Below, piece by piece: positions 7,050 to 9,970 of a DNA stretch of 9,970 bases. Source of the stretch: Holosporales bacterium. Lineage in GTDB: Bacteria; Pseudomonadota; Alphaproteobacteria; RUG11792. A program made the translations under genes and the position numbers. The stretch spans positions 1 through 9,970 of the forward strand of contig JAISBC010000037.1 in assembly GCA_031266385.1 (NCBI GenBank), written 5' to 3'. Position 1 is the first letter of the stretch, and every line of letters begins with the position of its first letter. Under the pieces are notes generated by a model. The model searched no databases, was not told where the DNA came from, and saw only the letters and a list, made by a program, of their open reading frames with translations.

Positions 7050-8198
7050 ATGTATAAGAAGTTTTTATCATGGCCAAGCCGAGGCAATAAGTCTTCTCAT
7101 TCGCCGAATAAAAAATTCATATTGCGCACTCTGTGCATTCCTGCATTTCACTTAATGTTTACGAGTGTAATATTTGTTCATGAATCGCATTCTGGTCTTT
7201 TCGATAATCTCAAGAAACAAGCAGGAAGCGCTCTTGGTGAGGTAGCAAAAGTGGCCTCAAATGTGATGGAGAATGCTCCGGGAGTTGTAAGCCAAGCTGC
7301 AAATGTAGCCTCAAATGTGATGAAGAATGCTCCACAGGCCTTAGATATGGCTAGTAAATTGGTTGATCAATTTGGCAACTTGGGGGCTAAAGCTCTTGGT
7401 TTGGTCAAGAAAGCGGCGGAAATAGTCGAAAAAAACCAGAAATCGTACGCTGAAATACGGGATAGGCTACAGGGCCTTTTTCCTCCAGAGGAAGCGCAAG
7501 TCAGCCCGAGCGAGCCAGCCCTGCCACAGTTGGCTCCGGAATTGTCCACAAGTCTAGATGCTCTAACTGCACCTGTTAATCCCATCGTATTCGCAAATTA
7601 TCCCGGCGTACTGCCCTCCCCAGATGCAGTAACTTACTTTGTGATGAGGCTAGGCGGTGACGTTAATAATCCGGGTGGAACGAACGGGAGGATCGTAACA
7701 TTAGCCAACAGCAATGTTTCAGGGGATTTGTTTCGAGTTTTGCTAACGAATCTCGCAAGTCACCCCAATTTAGTATCTGTTCTAGATCTCTCGAATAATC
7801 CATTGACTGATGCGGATGCGGCAACCTTAGTCGAGTTTCTTCCCAGATTATGTTTGCAGGGGCTTTTGCTGAACGGGACCATGATTTCTGGGCGAATGAT
7901 CGAAGCGATCGTGGTGGCTGGTTCTCCCTATTTGCAGCATCTCGATATTTCGAACCTACCGAGTTGTGCATCTGACGAAGTAGAGCGCCTCAGAAGGAAT
8001 AGACACATACAATCGCTCCGAGATGGAATAAGTCTTCCTGATCCTCCTGCGTCGTGGTCCCAGCAGATGGGGGCCCAGCAGCAAAACCCGTATCAACAGG
8101 GGCAGTATGGGAACTTCCAAATGGGCTCTCAGCCCCAACCGCCAACTGTCCAATTCCCAGGCGGTGGATATCCTCGTGCTGGATATTCCGCGGCTTGA
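7050..8198 (+). CDS. Secreted LRR protein with duplicated helical repeat
   Basis: An unrecognised 382-residue protein. An extended basic N-terminus (to about residue 28) precedes a hydrophobic stretch (FILRTLCIPAFHLMF region, about 24-42), read as a long signal peptide or anchor. A helical region follows (about 48-135) with a near-exact duplication of AxVASNVMxNAP starting at residues 66 and 84. A Pro-rich linker (about 143-175) leads to a domain with three leucine-rich repeats of the RNase-inhibitor spacing: LDLSNN at 245, LLLNGT at 272 and LDISN at 298, 26-27 residues apart. The tail from about 330 is rich in Gln, Pro, Gly and Tyr. LRR domains usually bind proteins, so a surface or exported, perhaps host-directed, protein is possible. 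The start is uncertain: a TTG at 7041 is in frame and neither start has a clear Shine-Dalgarno. Confidence 0.75.
   Translation: MYKKFLSWPSRGNKSSHSPNKKFILRTLCIPAFHLMFTSVIFVHESHSGLFDNLKKQAGSALGEVAKVASNVMENAPGVVSQAANVASNVMKNAPQALDMASKLVDQFGNLGAKALGLVKKAAEIVEKNQKSYAEIRDRLQGLFPPEEAQVSPSEPALPQLAPELSTSLDALTAPVNPIVFANYPGVLPSPDAVTYFVMRLGGDVNNPGGTNGRIVTLANSNVSGDLFRVLLTNLASHPNLVSVLDLSNNPLTDADAATLVEFLPRLCLQGLLLNGTMISGRMIEAIVVAGSPYLQHLDISNLPSCASDEVERLRRNRHIQSLRDGISLPDPPASWSQQMGAQQQNPYQQGQYGNFQMGSQPQPPTVQFPGGGYPRAGYSAA
7245..7333 (+). repeat. Direct repeat, 35 bp with 54-bp period, inside the LRR protein gene
   Basis: Copies at 7245-7279 and 7299-7333 match at 32 of 35 positions. The 54-bp period equals 18 residues, five full turns of an alpha helix, so the duplication keeps the same face of the helix. 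The high DNA identity indicates a recent duplication. Confidence 0.85.
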
Positions 8199-8309
8199 AA
8201 AGCCTCTTCAAAGACTTCCACCTGATCCATCAGAATTAGATATATTCAGATCAATATTAATTAGGCTCAATATATACTAAAGTGCAAGTTAAGGCAATTA
8301 GACTCGCTA

Positions 8310-8324
8310 TTAACTGAAAATTAA
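8310..8324 (+). promoter_or_regulatory. Perfect CtrA-type box, third of three
   Basis: TTAACTGAAAATTAA is an exact TTAA-N7-TTAA match 59 bases before the ATG at 8384, almost the same distance as the first box has from its gene (57). A TATGAT sequence directly follows (8326-8331) and could be a -10 element. The rest of the spacer 8199-8383 is AT-rich and shows no clear terminator for the LRR gene. Confidence 0.55.
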
Positions 8325-8383
8325 GTATGATGGAATAGAATAGCTAATAGTGATACAGATAAAATGGCCCAGAGAGGAAAGAT

Positions 8384-8941
8384 ATGCCTTCAATTGCAAA
8401 GTTGGCTCTGGTTTTTGGATTATTAATGAGCTGGGGCTGTAATCCTATTGCATCCGCAGCATCGGCTGGGAGCCCCGGCCCAATCCCGTTAGATCAAGCA
8501 GTAGCAACAGAGAGCCCCGGCACACTCCAGTTAGATCACACAGTAGCACCAGAGAGCCAAACTAATCGGCTTGAAATTCAAGCATTATATCAAAGACTCG
8601 AAGAACTAACTCGCGTTATTGAAGCGTTGACCACACATATAGCTGTCCTGACCAGAATTCGTCTCAGTAGCTACAATGCCGTGCATTGTGGCCTCTTAGA
8701 ACGATTTAGAGGAATAGTGCATCGCTTATCTCAGGCAGTAGGGGGCCTTCATACCTTAACGAGTTCCGATGGAAAATCGTATGGAGTAGTGTCACTAAGC
8801 ACACTCCAAGCAGAGAACAAGGATGCCGACCAAAAAGCAAAAAGAGATTTCGAGAAAATGACTCCACAATTGTTGCAATTCGTACACAGATCGCAAGCCC
8901 ACCCAGAGGTCGGTCCAGAGGAGTCGCCTTCCCCGAAATGA
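8384..8941 (+). CDS. Small secreted coiled-coil protein of unknown function
   Basis: A 185-residue product with a clear export signal: a basic start, hydrophobic residues 7-17, and either an ASA cleavage motif near residue 28 or an imperfect lipobox ending in Cys19 (SWGC, with Trp where small residues are normal). Lipoprotein status is therefore open. The mature protein starts with two tandem 14-residue units (SPGPIPLDQAVATE, then SPGTLQLDHTVAPE). A leucine-heptad coiled coil follows (about 62-95, QALYQRLEELTRVIEALTTH), then a mixed helical region and a Pro/Glu-rich tail. The ribosome site AGAGGAAA is well placed before the ATG. I do not recognise the family. It shares its export signal and upstream box type with the small protein ahead of the ATPase and with the LRR protein, so it may be co-regulated with them. 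Confidence 0.72.
   Translation: MPSIAKLALVFGLLMSWGCNPIASAASAGSPGPIPLDQAVATESPGTLQLDHTVAPESQTNRLEIQALYQRLEELTRVIEALTTHIAVLTRIRLSSYNAVHCGLLERFRGIVHRLSQAVGGLHTLTSSDGKSYGVVSLSTLQAENKDADQKAKRDFEKMTPQLLQFVHRSQAHPEVGPEESPSPK
8471..8554 (+). repeat. Two tandem 42-bp units in the coiled-coil protein gene
   Basis: Units at 8471-8512 and 8513-8554 encode 14 residues each, with the pattern SPGxxxLDxxVAxE. Shared DNA blocks include GAGAGCCCCGGC and TTAGATCA. The array sits just after the signal peptide, where copy number could vary without breaking the frame. Confidence 0.85.
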
Positions 8942-9060
8942 AGACATAGAAATGCTTTAATCAGCTCAGGCAGATTTGATACAAATAGATACCGTGTCTC
9001 GAGTCAATGAAAAAAGGACAAAGGTTACTGCGCGAATGCTGCGGTGCTGAGTCCATCATA

Positions 9061-9073
9061 GAGACTGTGTAAA
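9061..9073 (+). repeat. Left terminal inverted repeat of the IS256-family element
   Basis: GAGACTGTGTAAA matches the usual end of this family and marks the border with the flanking spacer 8942-9060, in which I see no gene. Its core CTGTGTAAA is repeated inverted at 9961-9969. Confidence 0.7.
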
Positions 9074-9079
9074 ATTGCC

Positions 9080-9854
9080 AAAAGAGGATGGAAAACTGGG
9101 TTAGGGACACTTTCTATTCTCTTATCGGCATCGTCCATTTTTTCTGGGCCTTTTGCAATGCCACAAACACCAATTTAAAAACGGCCTCATCGTTCGGGAA
9201 ACACCCCTTCGTCTTGATAATTTTCCTGATTTGTGAAGGTTAATTGCCTCGATAGTAATTGTTGTTGAATAGATAGCATTTCTGATATAGCTCGGGAAGG
9301 CTACAAACGGGATTATCCCCTGTCAATTTCGTTTCCATATATCATCATATTCGGCATTCCCAGAGTTATAAATCCCCTTCAAAGAAGCTGATACCTCCTT
9401 CCCATCCTTCCAAGGAATACAGATTTATTAATTATCTGATTATTTTCTTTCACCTTTATCACGATACAGTCTAAATTAAGTATTGGATACACAGTATTCA
9501 ACCCTCTATTTTGTCATACATTTACATCATCAACCACCTTATCTGTAACACTAGAAATGAACTCATGTGATACCTCACTCCCATAGATCTCAAGGAGATG
9601 TCCTTGGATATCTTTCATACTCATCATTCCCCTCGCGTACATCGATATAATCTTCTCCTCGAACCCCTTGAATTCAGTCTGTCCTTTCTTGATTAACTGG
9701 GGCTCGAATGAGGAATTTCTGTCTCTTTCGCCTTCTCAATCAAGGCTTTTTGTAAGGTTTTGAAGGTTGTCATTAACTCTTCTTGAGATCCACAATACTG
9801 TACGATATCGTTCAGTGTTTCTTCTTTAAAGATTGATTTAGTTTTCTTTACCAT
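9080..9854 (-). pseudogene. IS256-family transposase, broken in several places
   Basis: Reading from an ATG at 9854 with an AGAGG ribosome site, the frame gives MVKKTKSIFKEETLND and on to about 9700. There it jumps frame into SFEPQLIKKGQTEFKGFEEK, the conserved block before the catalytic domain; the intervening YRNG-type segment is deleted. Then TGA replaces a Trp codon at 9514-9516 (VNV-stop-QNRGL). The block YPILNLDCIVIKV carries the first catalytic Asp. Near 9410 a second deletion jumps to KEVSASLKGIYNSG, removing the second Asp region. Another Trp-to-TGA stop is at 9323-9325. The IIPFVAFPSYIRNAIYST block follows and keeps the Glu near TIEAIN. A frameshift lies near 9190, and a Trp-to-TAG stop at 9114-9116 after KKWTMPIRE. 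With the catalytic triad broken it cannot be active. Confidence 0.88.
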
Positions 9855-9902
9855 ATTTCACCTCTGTAAATTAAAAAAGGTTTACCTATCATTGGTTACA
9901 TT

Positions 9903-9938
9903 GAATGTGGATAAGTTTACCAAAACTTACCCACATTC
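9903..9938. repeat. Hairpin of two inverted DnaA-box-like arms upstream of the transposase
   Basis: GAATGTGGATAAGTTT (9903-9918) pairs with AAACTTACCCACATTC (9923-9938) at 15 of 16 positions around a 4-base loop. TGTGGATAA at 9906-9914 is the exact complement of the DnaA consensus TTATCCACA; the other arm has TTACCCACA (9927-9935), one mismatch away. It lies between the right IS end and the transposase start. It may shield the transposase from outside transcription or bind DnaA. Confidence 0.7.
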
Positions 9939-9960
9939 CAACAACCAAAGCTTCTTCTAA

Positions 9961-9970
9961 TTTACACAGC
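9961..9970 (-). repeat. Right terminal inverted repeat of the IS256-family element, cut by the edge
   Basis: On the minus strand this reads GCTGTGTAAA, matching CTGTGTAAA of the left end. The outermost few bases lie beyond the window. Confidence 0.65.

Larger units (their letters stand above)
9061..9970 (-). mobile_element. Decayed IS256-family insertion sequence, right end just cut by the window
   Basis: The transposase remains are of the IS256 (Mutator-like) family. The two ends share an inverted CTGTGTAAA: at 9065-9073 within GAGACTGTGTAAAATTG, and inverted at 9961-9969. By symmetry the outer right end should lie about 3 bp beyond the window. At roughly 0.9 kb the element is shorter than the usual 1.3 kb or so, in line with deletions visible in the transposase. 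The target duplication cannot be checked because the right flank is missing. Confidence 0.85.

Noticed and set aside
8942..9060. A gene or RNA in the spacer before the insertion sequence
   Set aside because: No open frame with a start signal, no tRNA-like fold and no terminator hairpin could be seen.
9323..9516. TGA read as tryptophan (altered genetic code), suggested by two TGA codons at Trp positions of the transposase
   Set aside because: The intact genes use TGG for Trp and two of them end in TGA; the same pseudogene also has a Trp-to-TAG stop, frameshifts and deletions, so ordinary decay explains it.

Overview
The window is a moderately AT-rich bacterial segment. It carries six complete protein genes, one gene cut by the left edge, and a decayed insertion sequence at the right edge. 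The cell-wall genes are Gram-negative in type: a class A PBP of the PBP1A type and a membrane-anchored LysM/M23 endopeptidase. Three exact TTAA-N7-TTAA sites, the CtrA consensus, point to an alphaproteobacterium. Low GC, small secreted proteins of no known family and a decayed IS would fit a host-associated lineage such as Holosporales or Paracaedibacter relatives. That placement is inference, not proof.

Left part (1-1306, minus strand): a membrane-anchored metallo-beta-lactamase-fold hydrolase of the NAPE-PLD/UlaG-like group, followed by the first 35 codons of another minus-strand gene that leaves the window. A 212-bp divergent spacer (1307-1518) holds a good sigma-70 promoter for the plus strand. 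Centre (1519-5076, plus): a tight two-gene peptidoglycan operon, an M23 endopeptidase that would cut cross-links and, 6 bp later, a bifunctional glycosyltransferase/transpeptidase that would make new strands. The M23 gene most likely starts at a TTG rather than the GTG two codons upstream.

Right-centre (5073-8941, plus): a 99-codon secreted protein of unknown function lies 8 bp ahead of a GspE/PilB-type secretion or pilus ATPase that lacks the usual zinc-binding loop. Then come two unrelated exported proteins: one with an 18-residue helical duplication and leucine-rich repeats, and one with a tandem 14-residue duplication and a coiled coil. A perfect TTAA-N7-TTAA box lies 51-59 bp before the start of each of the three transcription units here (small protein plus ATPase, LRR protein, coiled-coil protein). 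I saw no other such box in the window. The simplest reading is a CtrA-controlled set of export machinery and secreted surface proteins; this is the most interesting signal in the window.

Right edge (9061-9970, minus): an IS256-family element with recognisable ends and a transposase broken by stops, frameshifts and two internal deletions. Between its right end and the transposase start is a 16-bp-arm hairpin whose arms are a perfect and a one-mismatch DnaA box.
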